Part shown: one piece after another, positions 1-11,047 of the stretch
Layout of the letters: the number at the start of each line of letters is the position of its first letter
How positions within the stretch are numbered: the first letter of the stretch is position 1
Origin: Neocallimastix lanati (nom. inval.)
Lineage: Eukaryota > Neocallimastigomycota > Neocallimastigomycetes > Neocallimastigales > Neocallimastigaceae
Length of the DNA: 64,000 nt
Assembly: GCA_016946835.1 (NCBI GenBank)
Contig: JACVTC010000018.1
Span: 334,501 to 398,500, forward strand
Direction of reading: 5' to 3'
Notes under the pieces: model-generated
Databases searched by the model: none
What the model was told of the DNA's origin: nothing
What the model saw: the letters and a program-made list of their open reading frames with translations, nothing else
Program-made: the position numbers and the translations under genes

Positions 1-1962
1 ACTTTGAAGTTCATTCATGTTTTTTGGAGTAGGCCATTCAAGAATTGATTTTACTTTGTTTTTATCCATAGAAAGGCCATTTATTGATACAACAAACCCT
101 AAAAAAGTAGTTTCAGGAACGTGAAATTCACATTTTTCTAGTTTTACATAGAGACCATTTTGGACTAACAAGGAAAGGACATGATGAACATGTTTAATAT
201 GTTCAGTAAGGTTTTTCGAATATATTATAATGTCATCTAAGTAGACAAAGAGAAACAAGCCAATATCATCAGAAAAAATGTCTTGGATGAAGCGTTGAAA
301 AACCGAAGGAGCATTACGTAAACCAAAAGGCATTACACGGTATTCAAAATGACCAAAAGGAGTACGAAAAGCAGTAAGGTATTCATGGCCTTTCTTGACA
401 CAAACTAAGTTATAGGCAGATCTTAAGTCAAGCCGAGAGAAAATAATAGCACCTTTAAATGATTCTATCAAATCAGATATCCTAGGAATTGGATAGCTAT
501 TTCTGATAGTAATTGAATTAGGTTTTCGGTAGTCAACGCAGAGTCTGAGAGAGCAGTCATGTTTTTTAACAAATAGCACTGGAGCACCAGTAGGAGATTT
601 TTTAATTATTTCTTCATTTTTGTCAGAATCCTTCATTTTACTATCTTGAATTAAAACAGCACAGATATCCATATCGCTTAATTCGTCTTCAGATATGGAA
701 TCAGGAATTATAGAATCAAGAGAAGTTTCTCCCTTATGTTTAGATTCAGTTCTGGGTAAGAGAGAAGCAGTAATATCTGATGAATGGAAAACAAACTTAT
801 TACCCTTAGCGGAAGGACAATGACTAAAACAGTGAGATTCCAAAAAATAGATTTTATTATTCTTATAGTCAATGTAAGGAGAATGAAGGCTTAACCAATC
901 TCTTCCAAGGATTGCAGATACGTCTTGAAGTTGTAAATTGGCTATAAAGAATTCAAATGTTTCCATATGGTCCATGAAAGTAAGCTTAAGACGTTTTGTA
1001 ACTTGTTTTATAGCCATATTCTTTTCATTAGGAAGTTTTACATTGATCGTATTTGAGAGGTTTGAATAAGGAATTTTGTTTGCTGTTACGAAGCTTTTGC
1101 AGAGATAACTTCTAGCAGAGCCCGAGTCAATGAGGATTCTGGTTTTAATCTTTTTGTTATTAACGGTTAACAAGAAAGTTGTAGTCATTTTATTATTATG
1201 ACTTGGGGTGTAATTTGCTGATAAAATACTTCCATTGTCTCGTCCCTTATGGTGCTTATTGCGTTTAAATTTGTTTTCGGTCATGTTAGTTTCGTTTCTT
1301 TTTCGTTTGAAAGATTTACTACTCTTTGGCTTGTAGTCATTGGTCTTTACTTTTTGCTTAAGTAAGCATTTTCTATCAATATTGATAATAGAATTTGTTG
1401 CCTCAAATAAACTTTTAGGTTTGTCTAATTTATTGAACTCTGTTTTAACATCCTCAAGAAGACCTCTTTTGATTAGGTCAATGAATACATCGTCCGGCCA
1501 TCCAATACGTCCAGCTAACCTTCGAAATTCAATAGTATATAATGCGGCTCTTCCTAAATGAAGTTGTTTTAAGTTTAGAAGTTGTTCAATAAGAACATCC
1601 TTCTGTTCTTTAGTATCCCCAAAATTGCTTATCAAAATATCTTTAAAGGTGTCATAGCTTAACGAATTTAAAGTCCCATCAGCCTTCAATGAAAGTCCCC
1701 ATTTTTTTGGAGGTCCATGTAACATGCTGATAACATAAGAAATTTTTAAGTCGTCCGTGGAAAAAGAGTTGGGATGTTTTTTAAAAAACAATTCACTCTG
1801 TTCCAGGAGCTCATTAACGTTAAGTTTGTTGTTATCAGCTAAGTCCTTGGATAACACTCCGTTGGCGGAAAAGAAGGTAGGAATAAATTCTGTTAAAGCT
1901 GTTATAAGCTTTGAGGATTCAACTTCACTTGGAATTTGGGCGTTATTACTATTGGATTCCAT
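1..1962 (-). CDS. Gag-Pro-RT polyprotein of a Tf1/sushi-like Ty3/Gypsy retroelement, partial (runs off the left edge)
   Basis: One uninterrupted minus-strand frame of 654 codons opens with ATG at 1962-1960 (MESNSNN) and is cut by the window edge. Residues about 1-200 look like Gag capsid. They are followed by a basic stretch (KRKRNE..KFKRNKHHK) with no CCHC knuckle. Residues 277-281 (LIDSG) are the aspartic protease active site, and ILGRDWL lies about 85 residues later. Reverse transcriptase begins at SPTGAP (about 456), followed by LRLCVDYRKPN, PFGLRNAP and the catalytic YLDD at about 574 (plus-strand 232-243). A single Gag-Pol frame without a zinc knuckle is typical of the Tf1/sushi group. 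Oddity: the usual RT lead-in (LPPHRxxDH, xxYxLS) is absent between DICAVLIQ (about 435-442) and SPTGAP, so an in-frame internal deletion is likely. RNase H and integrase would lie outside the window. The call is firm; current activity is doubtful. Confidence 0.9.
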   Translation of the reverse strand, partial: MESNSNNAQIPSEVESSKLITALTEFIPTFFSANGVLSKDLADNNKLNVNELLEQSELFFKKHPNSFSTDDLKISYVISMLHGPPKKWGLSLKADGTLNSLSYDTFKDILISNFGDTKEQKDVLIEQLLNLKQLHLGRAALYTIEFRRLAGRIGWPDDVFIDLIKRGLLEDVKTEFNKLDKPKSLFEATNSIINIDRKCLLKQKVKTNDYKPKSSKSFKRKRNETNMTENKFKRNKHHKGRDNGSILSANYTPSHNNKMTTTFLLTVNNKKIKTRILIDSGSARSYLCKSFVTANKIPYSNLSNTINVKLPNEKNMAIKQVTKRLKLTFMDHMETFEFFIANLQLQDVSAILGRDWLSLHSPYIDYKNNKIYFLESHCFSHCPSAKGNKFVFHSSDITASLLPRTESKHKGETSLDSIIPDSISEDELSDMDICAVLIQDSKMKDSDKNEEIIKKSPTGAPVLFVKKHDCSLRLCVDYRKPNSITIRNSYPIPRISDLIESFKGAIIFSRLDLRSAYNLVCVKKGHEYLTAFRTPFGHFEYRVMPFGLRNAPSVFQRFIQDIFSDDIGLFLFVYLDDIIIYSKNLTEHIKHVHHVLSLLVQNGLYVKLEKCEFHVPETTFLGFVVSINGLSMDKNKVKSILEWPTPKNMNELQS

Positions 1963-2124
1963 TTTTACCTAAATTATAAATTATATTAACTATGAAATAT
2001 ATATATATGTTTATTATGATTATAAGGTCATAGTTAGGAAGTTTTTGGCGAAAGAAAACAGTTGAATAAGAAAATACTCAAGCATTTCCAGACGATTTTC
2101 CAGAAGCACGTTAGCAGTAACAGT

Positions 2125-2280
2125 AGTATGTACTTAATGACGGGAGCAGCTTGCCTATTACTGGTGTCATGTTCCCGCGTACACCACGATTGCAACCTAC
2201 CACACATCGGATAGGCCAGTCCAGAGCTGCCCAGATCGCTGCCTGTGACAGATAAACTTAATCCGGAAACTGTTACCTAG
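2125..2280 (-). promoter_or_regulatory. Conserved leader motif, copy 1
   Basis: On the minus strand this contains GGATTAAGTTTAT, a GGGC..CTCTGGACTGGC segment, and ATCGTGG..ACGCG..CATGACACCA ending near AAGCTGC. The same blocks in the same order occur at about 27855-28005, upstream of gag of the second, clearly different retroelement. A shared packaging, dimerisation or translation element of genomic RNA is one explanation; a small inserted repeat is another. Confidence 0.5.
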
Positions 2281-2455
2281 ATGCTAACACACTTCTGCTT
2301 CTAAGGTCTGTACTAAGTCTTGGTTCTTCTATATTGTTTCCTTGGCCTACTTCTTCCAGTTCTATTTCCCTAAAATCATGTAAACATATGTTAGTGTATT
2401 TATGTGTTCTTATTATTGTTATTATTTATTTTATTATTGCTCTTTATTGTTGTTT

Positions 2456-2457
<2 letters not shown>

Positions 2458-2491
<34 letters not shown>

Positions 2492-2812
2492 TATTTATCA
2501 TTTATCATTTATCATTTATTATTTACTATCGTTATTTATTATTATTTATTATTATTTATTATTATTTATTATTATTTATTATTATTTATTATTTATTATT
2601 ATTTATTATTATTTATTATTTATTATTATTTATTATTATTTAGTATTATTTATTATTATTTATTATTATTTATTATTATTTATTATTATTTATTATTATT
2701 TTATTATTATTTATTATTATTTATTATTATTTTATTATTATTTGTTATTATTTATTATTATTTATTATTATTTATTATTATTTATTATTATTTATTATTA
2801 TTTATTACTATA
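2458..2812. repeat. Poly-T run and TTATTA microsatellite
   Basis: Thirty-two consecutive T (2458-2489), then about 300 bp of TTATTATTTA-type short tandem repeat. Long open frames across it are low-complexity artefacts rich in Ile, Tyr and Leu. Confidence 0.95.
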
Positions 2813-3179
2813 TATCTATTCTTTTAATTTTTTATGATTTTAATTATTTATCCAACTAATTATTACTATTTACTTATTTTTTAATATTTAATTTATGGTT
2901 TATATTAATTTATTCTTATAATTTCTATACTAAATTATTAATTAATGATTTTTGATCTGATTTACTAATATTATCTACTTATATTTTAATATTTAATTTA
3001 TTTACTATATATTAATTTATTTTTTTAATTTCTAGATTATTCTATATAATTTATATTATTTTATTTATTATTAATCATAAAAATTTTTATTGTACTACAC
3101 TAAATTATTTTGTACTACTTGATTCTAGAAATTAATTATATTATTAAATTAATTAACTATTCTATTAAACTATACTAAG

Positions 3180-3191
3180 AAGAGTTATTAT
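3180..3191 (-). promoter_or_regulatory. Candidate self-priming primer-binding site
   Basis: The 12 nt directly downstream of the LTR on the minus strand read ATAATAACTCTT. They are perfectly complementary to AAGAGTTATTAT, the minus-strand sequence at 3468-3479, which begins about 35 nt after the start of the LTR TATA box and so may lie at the 5' end of the transcript. Tf1/sushi elements prime reverse transcription with the cleaved 5' end of their own mRNA. No tRNA-complementary TGG-type site is visible. Confidence 0.45.
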
Positions 3192-4171
3192 TGTAATAAT
3201 TTAATTAAAAAATTATAATTAAATTATTAATCATTAATATTAGCTCTAACTGCTAATATTAAAGGTTTAGAAAAGAATCATACTTACCTATGGTTCTTTC
3301 TAATTATCGAGTTTATTATAACGGATTATAATAGACGAAACACTAAAATTGATAAGGAAAAGTTTTAATTATAAAATTTGTTTTATTAAAATAATTTGTT
3401 TTATTATTTATTAAAAATTTTAAATGTTAAAACTTATTGTTATTATTATTATATTATAATTGTTATAATAATAACTCTTGATTTCTCAAAGAGAACTCAA
3501 GAGCCTTATTTATACTTTTTTGTCAAAATAAGGTTAAAATCAAAAGAGGTTCTAATCTTAACAAATCTCTTATCTAGGAAAAGACTAGAAGAAAAACCTA
3601 GATAAGTTTTTTGATCGATATTCTATCCATATCGATCATCGCGTTAATTAAGTAAAACCGATTACTTTTAAGAAGTAATTGGAAAAACCTTAATTAACCG
3701 ATTACTTAATCTAATATAATGATCGAAAATAAAAGAATAAAATAATGAAAATTATTTCGATCATAAAATTTAAAATTTAATCTATTTAGTTCTATTTTAT
3801 AGAACTTTACATAAAAAATATAAAACAATACATTAATAATAAAATACATGATTAATACAATACAGAATACATGATAAAATACAGAATAGTGTTTTAGTTT
3901 ATGATTTAATGAGTGAGAGAAAACTAAAACTAATAAATTTAATAATTAAGTGAATAATTAAATAAATTTAATATTATTTTAAATGTATAAAAATTATTTA
4001 ATTAAATAAATTTTTAATATTAAACTAAATAAAATTTTAATATATAATTAAATAAATTATTAATTATAATTAATTGTATAAATGAAATATGAGTTAAATA
4101 AAAGTTATATTAATTATAACTTAACTAAGAAAATATAATTATTTTGTTAAAAATAATTATAGATTCTTACA
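3192..4171 (-). repeat. LTR-A, copy 1 (probable 5' LTR of the left retroelement)
   Basis: A 980-bp TG..CA block nearly identical to the solo LTR at 14676-15673 and its inverted copy at 36400-37397. On the minus strand TATAAATA (3507-3514) precedes a hairpin at the presumed start of R. Further hairpins lie on the U3 side. It has the same orientation as the gag-pol frame at 1-1962. Its outer edge coincides with the end of the left palindrome arm. The matching 3' LTR would be outside the window, so the target duplication cannot be checked here. Confidence 0.8.
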
Positions 4172-4689
4172 TTTTTGAAATATTTTTCAGTCATTTTTTT
4201 GTTTATTTTTGTATGTGTGGCGAATTGTTGAGATAACTGAATTCCGACTAGTTCAGTTATATATCAATTAAAACTATTTAACTAATTACTATTATTTAAA
4301 TAATTATGAATCAATCTAGGCTAAATTAATTCAAATAATTATATTAAACAAAGTTTTAGTTAATAATAAATAATTTTATATCATTTATTTAAAAATATAT
4401 TAATATTAAATCAATCAATATATTACAATATATTGAATTCATGTAAAGAATTAAATTTAAATTTAATTAAATTTAACCCTTTTCTACAATTAATACTAAT
4501 AATTAATATTAATCGAGGAATAAAACAAAAATAAAAGAAAATACTTAACACACAAAATAGAGAGAGGAGTTTATTATAAGAGATTTAATTATGCCAATAT
4601 TTCATAAAATTTTTATTTTTATTAAAATATTTTTTATTAAAAATAATTTTTATTAAGATTTTTGTTATTTTTAAAAAATTAAAATTTTA

Positions 4690-4915
4690 TTTTGTTTATT
4701 ATTATAATTATATTCTTATAATAATAACTCTTGATTTTCAAAATAAAGAAAATCAAGAATTATTTATAGTAAAGTTCCAAATCTTAATGAATAACTTTTT
4801 AGGAAAAGATTTGGGAGAAAAACCTAAAAAGTTTAATGATCAATTATTAATAAAATTGATCATATGTTAATTGAATAAAAACCGATATTTTCCAATCGGA
4901 AAACTTCAATTAAAA
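4690..4915 (-). repeat. Diverged LTR remnant (LTR-B) with conserved hairpin set
   Basis: Shares the layout of LTR-A but little primary sequence. It has a hairpin at 4730-4757 (CTTGATTTTC/GAAAATCAAG) and a minus-strand TATAAATA at 4761-4768. A hairpin at 4793-4833 has AGGAAAAGA..AGAAAAACCT around the loop. Hairpins also lie at 4837-4862 (TGATCAATT/AATTGATCA) and 4867-4913 (outer stem with an inner CCGAT/ATCGG stem). Stem bases change in compensating pairs relative to LTR-A. Outer ends cannot be fixed. Inverted copy at 47158-47383. Confidence 0.6.
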
Positions 4916-6238
4916 TTTGTTTTATTTAAACAATGTCAATTATACATGACATTGTTTTATTTTAATTAATTTTTTAAATATTAATTATTCTTTTTTCATT
5001 TGTGATATAAAACGTAAATAAAAACTTTAATTATTAATAAATTATTTTATTAATAATTACATAAAAATAAATTAATAAATCATTTGCAAATTCGTGACAT
5101 AAATAAAACGTGATCGAAAATAACGTGAGAAAATTAAAATTATGTAAAGACATAAAATTATGAAAGAACATAAAAATTAATGTAAACATAAAATTTATTA
5201 CATAAACTTTATGTTATGTTAAAATTGAAATAATTTATAAATTTCTTTTTATTATTTTTATTATTTTTATATTTAATATTTTATTTTATTATATTTTTAA
5301 TTATTTTAATAATTATTATTTTATATTAATATTTTTATTAATTATAATAAATTTATATTTTTATTAATATTTTATGAATATTTTATATTTTATTTTATAC
5401 TTTTATATTAAATACTTTAAATACTTAATAGTTACTCTAAGAGAATTAATTAATTAATTAAATAGTTTATTATGAATTTCAAATATAAAAACAAAGAATA
5501 ATTCTTTATAATTATTCTTTGCAGCACAATTTTATGCCAAATTTATATTATAATTATTTTATATTTTTAAGATAAATATTAAATACATGTATTAATAAAT
5601 TTTATAATTATTTTTAAATAAATAAATAAATTTTATAATTAAATAACAACTTTATAAAACTTCTCCCAACAAGAGAACTTGAACCAAAGGCGTACTTTAT
5701 CATTTGATTTGTTACATTATGATTTTTAATATAATTTTATAATTATTTCTAAATTATAATTCTATAATTTATATTAGATTTGTTTAAAATTATATTAATG
5801 TAACAATTATTTAAATTAAAACTTAACATTTAATTATCAAATGAATTTTAACAAATATAAAAAATATTAATGTTTAATTATTTTAATATTATTAATTAAT
5901 ACAATGATAAAGAATAATAATTTTACAATATTAATTTTAAATTATTAATAATAATTTTATATTAAAAATATTTTATAATAAAGTTAATAAATTTTATTAA
6001 ATAATTATTATTTTATTTAATAAAGATTAATAATTATTTTTTTATTTTAATAAAAATTAATTATTATTCTTTACAATTCATTTATTATATTAAATTTAAA
6101 TAATTATTTCAATTAATTTGGTTAATATTAGCTAATATTGAATTAATTTTATATTCTATATCTTTTATTATATTAAATGTTTTACCTATTATTTTTATTA
6201 TCAATATTTTATATTATTAAATATATATTATTAGGTAA
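4916..6238. other. AT-rich stretch without recognisable gene
   Basis: No coding potential seen. One GC-richer patch near 5658-5692 contains a B-box-like GGTTCAAGTTC on the minus strand, but no tRNA fold can be drawn around it. Confidence 0.7.
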
Positions 6239-7165
6239 CTTACAAAGTATAAAAGAAGAATTATAAAATTCATCTTTTATATTCTTTGTAAGGTCATTGT
6301 AATTTATATATAATAACCAATATTAACAAAATTATTATTATAAACATTAATGTATTCTTATAAAAGATTATTAAATGTGTTTATATAATAAAAGGGTTAT
6401 TATGTAGAATACAATAATCTAGTGACATAAAGCCTCTTTCATGACACGAATGTGTTAAGGTTTTAAGATAATTTGGTCTTAACGATTAGGTCGAGATGCC
6501 AAATATAGTAATTAATTAATTAATTTATAACTTAAATTTACTTTTATTTAAAATATATTGTTATTTAGTAAATTATATAAATAAGCTTTTATTTAAAATA
6601 TAAATTTTAGTTAATCTTTATAATATTTTATTATATGATTATTTTATATAATAATTACTATAATTTAAATTGCATTAATCCTACAAAGGATTAATCAAAA
6701 GATTTAAACATGTATTTATATAAAATATAAAATAATTAATTATTAAAATATTAATTATTAATATGAATATGTAATAGTATTAATATAAGTTTGATATTGA
6801 TATTATAAAATAAGATAATAATATAAATATTTAATATAAATAAAATATAAGAATCTAATATTAGCTAAATATTATATTTTAATCATATAATATAATATGT
6901 AAAGATTTTGATAATAAATTAATATAGAAATTAATTTAATATCATCAATCATGTGATTACATTATTTAATGTATAAGATTGATTTCAATAGGTTAATAAT
7001 ATTTAGTCAATTAGTTGGCCTAGACTACTTCCTAAATATTTTAATAAAGTTAATTTAATAATATTTATTATATATTATTATTTATTAATATTGAAATTCA
7101 AATAACTGAATTATTGAAATTGAAATTGAAATTGAATTAAATTGAAATTCAGTTATTATCTTAAC
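6239..7165. repeat. Diverged copy of palindrome-rich repeat family R
   Basis: Contains in order: a near-palindrome CTTACAAAG..CTTTGTAAG (6239-6292), a GC-richer islet (about 6418-6512), a GGCCTA centre near 7018, and an inverted GAAATTCAAATAACTGAA/AATTCAGTTAT pair (about 7092-7160). The same landmarks in the same order mark the better conserved copies at 18121-18572 and 20042-20483. Probably a non-autonomous DNA element; no ORF. Confidence 0.45.
6418..6512. other. GC-richer islet of unknown nature
   Basis: About 95 bp (from AGTGACATAAAGCC to GGTCGAGATGCC) with base composition closer to genes or RNA genes than its surroundings. No ORF longer than about 25 codons makes sense and I cannot fold it into a known RNA. 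Duplicated at about 45561-45655. Confidence 0.4.
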
Positions 7166-7444
7166 AGAATGTTAAGATTTTTATATATTTTATGTTTTAA
7201 ATTTAAATAAAATAATACGTTTTATTAGAAATATTTACAAAGTCGATATGTCTATATAAGTAATATACTATATAGATATATAATAATAATAAATATATTC
7301 AAATAATTTAGTTCAATAAAAATATAATTAGAAATGACTTCAATAATTAAAATTATAATTAATTAATTTTATTTTTAATAATTTCTCTTTATTTAATAAT
7401 TAAATATCTATAAAATATTACTATTAAGGTAATTTTACAATAGC

Positions 7445-7497
7445 CTTACAAAGAACATAAAAGATAGATTTTTACATCTTTCTTTTATACTTTGTAA
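7445..7497. repeat. Isolated CTTACAAAG palindrome of family R
   Basis: CTTACAAAGAACATAAAAGA..TCTTTTATACTTTGTAA near-perfect inverted repeat, the same as the terminal landmark of family R. Mirror copy at 44576-44628. Confidence 0.6.
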
Positions 7498-7642
7498 ATT
7501 ACATAATAGTATTTAATTATAAGATATTAATAATATAGTAATATAAATATTAATAAAATATTAAGATAAATTTAATTTATAATTATATAATTAATTTGAA
7601 TAATTGAAATAAATATAAATATGTTGTAAATATAATATACAT

Positions 7643-8381
7643 TGATATAAAACAAATATGTGTAGTAATATATTTGTATATTTAATAATAATTATTAAAT
7701 AATAAATTTATATCATTTTGATAATAATTATTTTATTTTATTTTATTTCAATATGTATTATTATAATTATAATAATTATAATACTTTAATTCACATACAC
7801 ATAAAATTTATATAATTCTATATATTAGAATAATAGAATATATTATTAATATATTACCTATTTCTTATAAATAGATTAAATTATTTATATTAGAAATAGA
7901 GGACTCTCTTGTAAAATTTTAGGAATTAGAATTATTATTTTTATTGTACGAATATTATAATTTTATTAATAAATTTTATTAACCAACCATTATTTAAAAA
8001 ACCCACTACTTATAAATTATTGCACATAAAAGTCTCTCATATCAAAATAAAATACACGTGACGTCATATGTGATATTCAGTAATATTCGTACAATTAAAA
8101 TAATAATTCTAATTCCTAAAAATTTACAAGAGAGTTCACTATTTCTAATATAAATAATCTAATCTATTTATAAGAAATAGGTATTATATTAATTATATAT
8201 TCTAATATATAGAACTATATTAATTTTATATGAACTAAAGTATTATAATTATTATAATTATAATAATACATATTGAAATAAAATAAAATAAAATAATTAT
8301 TATCAAAAAGATATAAATTTAATATTTAATAATTAATATTAAATATACAAATATGTTACTACAAATATTTGTTTTATATCA
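7643..8381. mobile_element. Foldback element (about 739 bp, 300-bp terminal inverted repeats)
   Basis: Starts TGATATAAAACAAATATG and ends with its reverse complement. Left inverted repeat 7643-7957 and right 8081-8381 match almost throughout. The middle 7958-8080 carries GCACATAAAAGTCTCTCATATC and a CACGTGACGTCA motif. There is no ORF, so any transposase would be supplied in trans. Further partial copies lie at 11048-11443 and 11846-11926. Inverted copy at 43692-44430. Confidence 0.75.
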
Positions 8382-8471
8382 GAAATGCCATTGCTAAAAA
8401 TTAAAATATATATATTTTTTTATAAAAGAAATTATAAGGTATAATTAATATATATAATAATTTTTAAAATT

Positions 8472-9370
8472 TTATTTTCTTTTGTATCTATAATTCCTAA
8501 TTGTTTGTTTGGTATCAACGCGATTGTTGCTATAATTAATAACCTCCTTTAACGCGATTTCAGGTTTGGGCATCTTTAATTTATTAATATTTATTTTATT
8601 TTTACCATTATTTTAAATAAAAATATGAGTAATTTTAATTTTCTTTTTAATTTTCTCAATTTTTATTTCCTTATCATTATCTACATTTATAATATTACTA
8701 AAATCAACCGGAGAATTATTACTATTAATTTTTCTTTCTTTTATATTAGTAATATTATTAACTGAATAATTTTTTTTATAAATTGCTCATTTTTATTAGC
8801 ATTTGAAATAATTTGTATATTATCTACTTTTGAATTATTTTTATCAATAATATTTATTTCCTTAACCAAACCAGAAGTTATAGATTTATTAATTCTATTG
8901 ATAATGCTATCAACTTTAACAGATTCATTGATATTTATTTCTTCTTATAGAATTGTATTACTATTTATTTTGTTTCTTATATTTTCAGAATTATTAATAA
9001 TATTTTTATTTTTACAATTTGATTTAATATTTTCCTTATTTTTTATTATTACAATACTATTAATCTCTATATTATTATTTTGATTTTTCTTAATATTTGC
9101 ACTACCCTTAATATTATTTTTATTTTTCTTCTTTAGTAATTATAATATTATTGTTTGTTTCGCGTTTGCTATTATTACTATTTACTATTTTATTATTTTC
9201 TTTGAAATTATCCATTTTTAACACGTTTAATTTGTTTTGTCCCTCATTTTTAGTATTATTAATTTTATTACTATCATTGTTATTATTATTATAGATGTTA
9301 TTATTATAGATGTTATTATTATAGATGTTATTATTATTATTATTATTATTATTGTTATTATTATTATTAC

Positions 9371-9404
<34 letters not shown>

Positions 9405-10649
9405 GTTCTTAGCCAAGTTCTGTATATATTATTATTTAAAATGCTATTACTTAAATTATTCTTAAATATACTATCATTAATGTTATCAATATTATTTTTA
9501 TTTTTACTGATGCCATTTCCTTTATAATTACTATTATTGTTACTATTATTAATTATTGAATTATTATTTAATTTTGTTTTAAAATTTTCTGTTTTATTAA
9601 ATTGTACGATATATTATTGTCATTAATATTATCATAATTTCTATTATTAATATTTAAATTATTGTTGTTATTAATATCTATATTATTATTATTATTTTTG
9701 AAATTTCTTTTAGCTTTAATTAGTAATAGATATCTATCATCTTTACTTCGTCTAGTAGCAGTAAAATAGCTTTTTGGAGAATTAATATAGTTAAAAAATT
9801 ATAATCTTGTTTTATTCTAGCCAAGTCAGTACAATTCTTAGTAAGATGACCAGGCTTATCTCAAAAGAAACAAGTTTTAATTTGTATCTGTCCCATTTTA
9901 TTTTCATTATTGTAATTATTTTGGATATTATAATTATTTTTATGAATAGAATTAGAAAGCATATTTATAAAAGTACTCTTTAAGTTCTTAAAATTCATGC
10001 CATTTTTATTCCGTGAATTATTAGTTTTATTAATAAAAGTACCAATTGGTTGTTTAATAGATGAATAATTATTATAATTATATAGACTTCTTTCATTTCT
10101 CCAGTGAGATTCCTGTAATATGTTTTCGTATTTTTCTGCCTTGCTATAAGAATCCTCTAAACAACTATATTCCTCCATAGTAATCCTTATATAAATTTGT
10201 GTTCTTGGAAGAAGAGCATTCACATAATCTATAACTGAAATAGAAGTTTTATCTTCCGTTTCCAATTGGTCATATAAATCTAAGTATTTCGTATTAAAAT
10301 TATGCACTGTCTCTTTTGGCTCAATAATTAAACGTTATAATTTTCTTTATTTGTTGTCCTTTTGGGTTTCTCTCCAATATTTTCTTTTTATGAGATCAGC
10401 ACATTCATCTAATGTAAGAGCTCTATTTTCCTCTGTTCCTTTTTTCATAAGTACCCTTACAATGTAATCTTCAGCAGCAGCAATTATGTAACTAAATTTA
10501 TTTTCATCGGTAGTGATACCTTCCCTATTAAACCAATTATTAATTTTAAATTTCCAAATTTCTGCGGCTTTACAAGATCCACCTATTCTTGGAAGAGTCC
10601 CAGTATCTACCAGATTTCCAGTAAAATTACTATTCCTTATTATTAGCAA
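8472..10649 (-). pseudogene. Broken gag (and gag-pro linker) of a Ty3/Gypsy element
   Basis: The first open segment, 10649-10347, encodes a capsid-like N-terminal half (KAAEIWKFKINNWF, ADLIKRKYWRE). After a frameshift, 10307-9861 continues the capsid (TVHNFNTKYLDLYDQL; the frame already opens a few codons upstream) into a nucleocapsid. The CX2CX4HX4C knuckle is CFF-stop-DKPGHLTKNC: the second Cys codon is TGA at 9861-9863. Beyond it lies an Asn-rich, AAT-expanded tract to about 8472, with a last readable segment MPKPEIALKEVINYS. Identical breaks occur in the right-arm copy. No LTRs can be assigned. A dead retroelement remnant. Confidence 0.8.
9270..9405. repeat. ATT microsatellite
   Basis: ATT/AAT triplets with a few interruptions inside the broken gag region. 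The minus strand reads as poly-Asn. Mirror copy at about 42668-42803. Confidence 0.95.
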
Positions 10650-11047
10650 TTAATTTTAAAAATGATAATACCTATTTATTAAATCTTTTGTATTTTTTTT
10701 TTTTTTAAACATTTATTTATACAATATAATTTTTTTTTTAATAATTATTATTATTATTATTTAATATAATTATAAAATATTCCAAATTTTTATTTATTTT
10801 AAGACAATTTACTTAAAGTATACTTAAATGAATGAAATAATATATATTTTATAACTTTCTCTTCATCTAATATAACTATAAACAATCAAAAAAAAAATTA
10901 TTATATCCTAAATTATTTCCTAAATAATATATTAATCCTAATTGAAGAGTATATATATAAATATGTATGAATTAATAATTAATTAACAAAATTACTAAAC
11001 ACCACCACTTATAAATTACTTTTTACACAGCACATCCCCGATATCTA

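Larger units (their letters stand above)
1963..3179 (-). other. Leader (5' UTR) of the left retroelement
   Basis: No ORF of its own. From the gag start outwards it holds a GC-richer, structured-looking block (about 2040-2330), a 32-nt poly-T run (2458-2489), a long TTATTA-type microsatellite (about 2510-2812) and plain AT-rich sequence to 3179. The GC-richer block contains a motif also found in the leader of the core retroelement. Assignment as leader is inferred from its position between LTR and gag on the same strand. Confidence 0.6.

Noticed and set aside
2334-2837. Two overlapping long open frames rich in Ile/Tyr/Leu/Phe
   Set aside because: They cover the poly-T and TTATTA microsatellite; pure low complexity with no protein signature.
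9120-9416. Poly-Asn open frame
   Set aside because: Translation of an AAT microsatellite inside broken gag; mirrored at 42657-42953.
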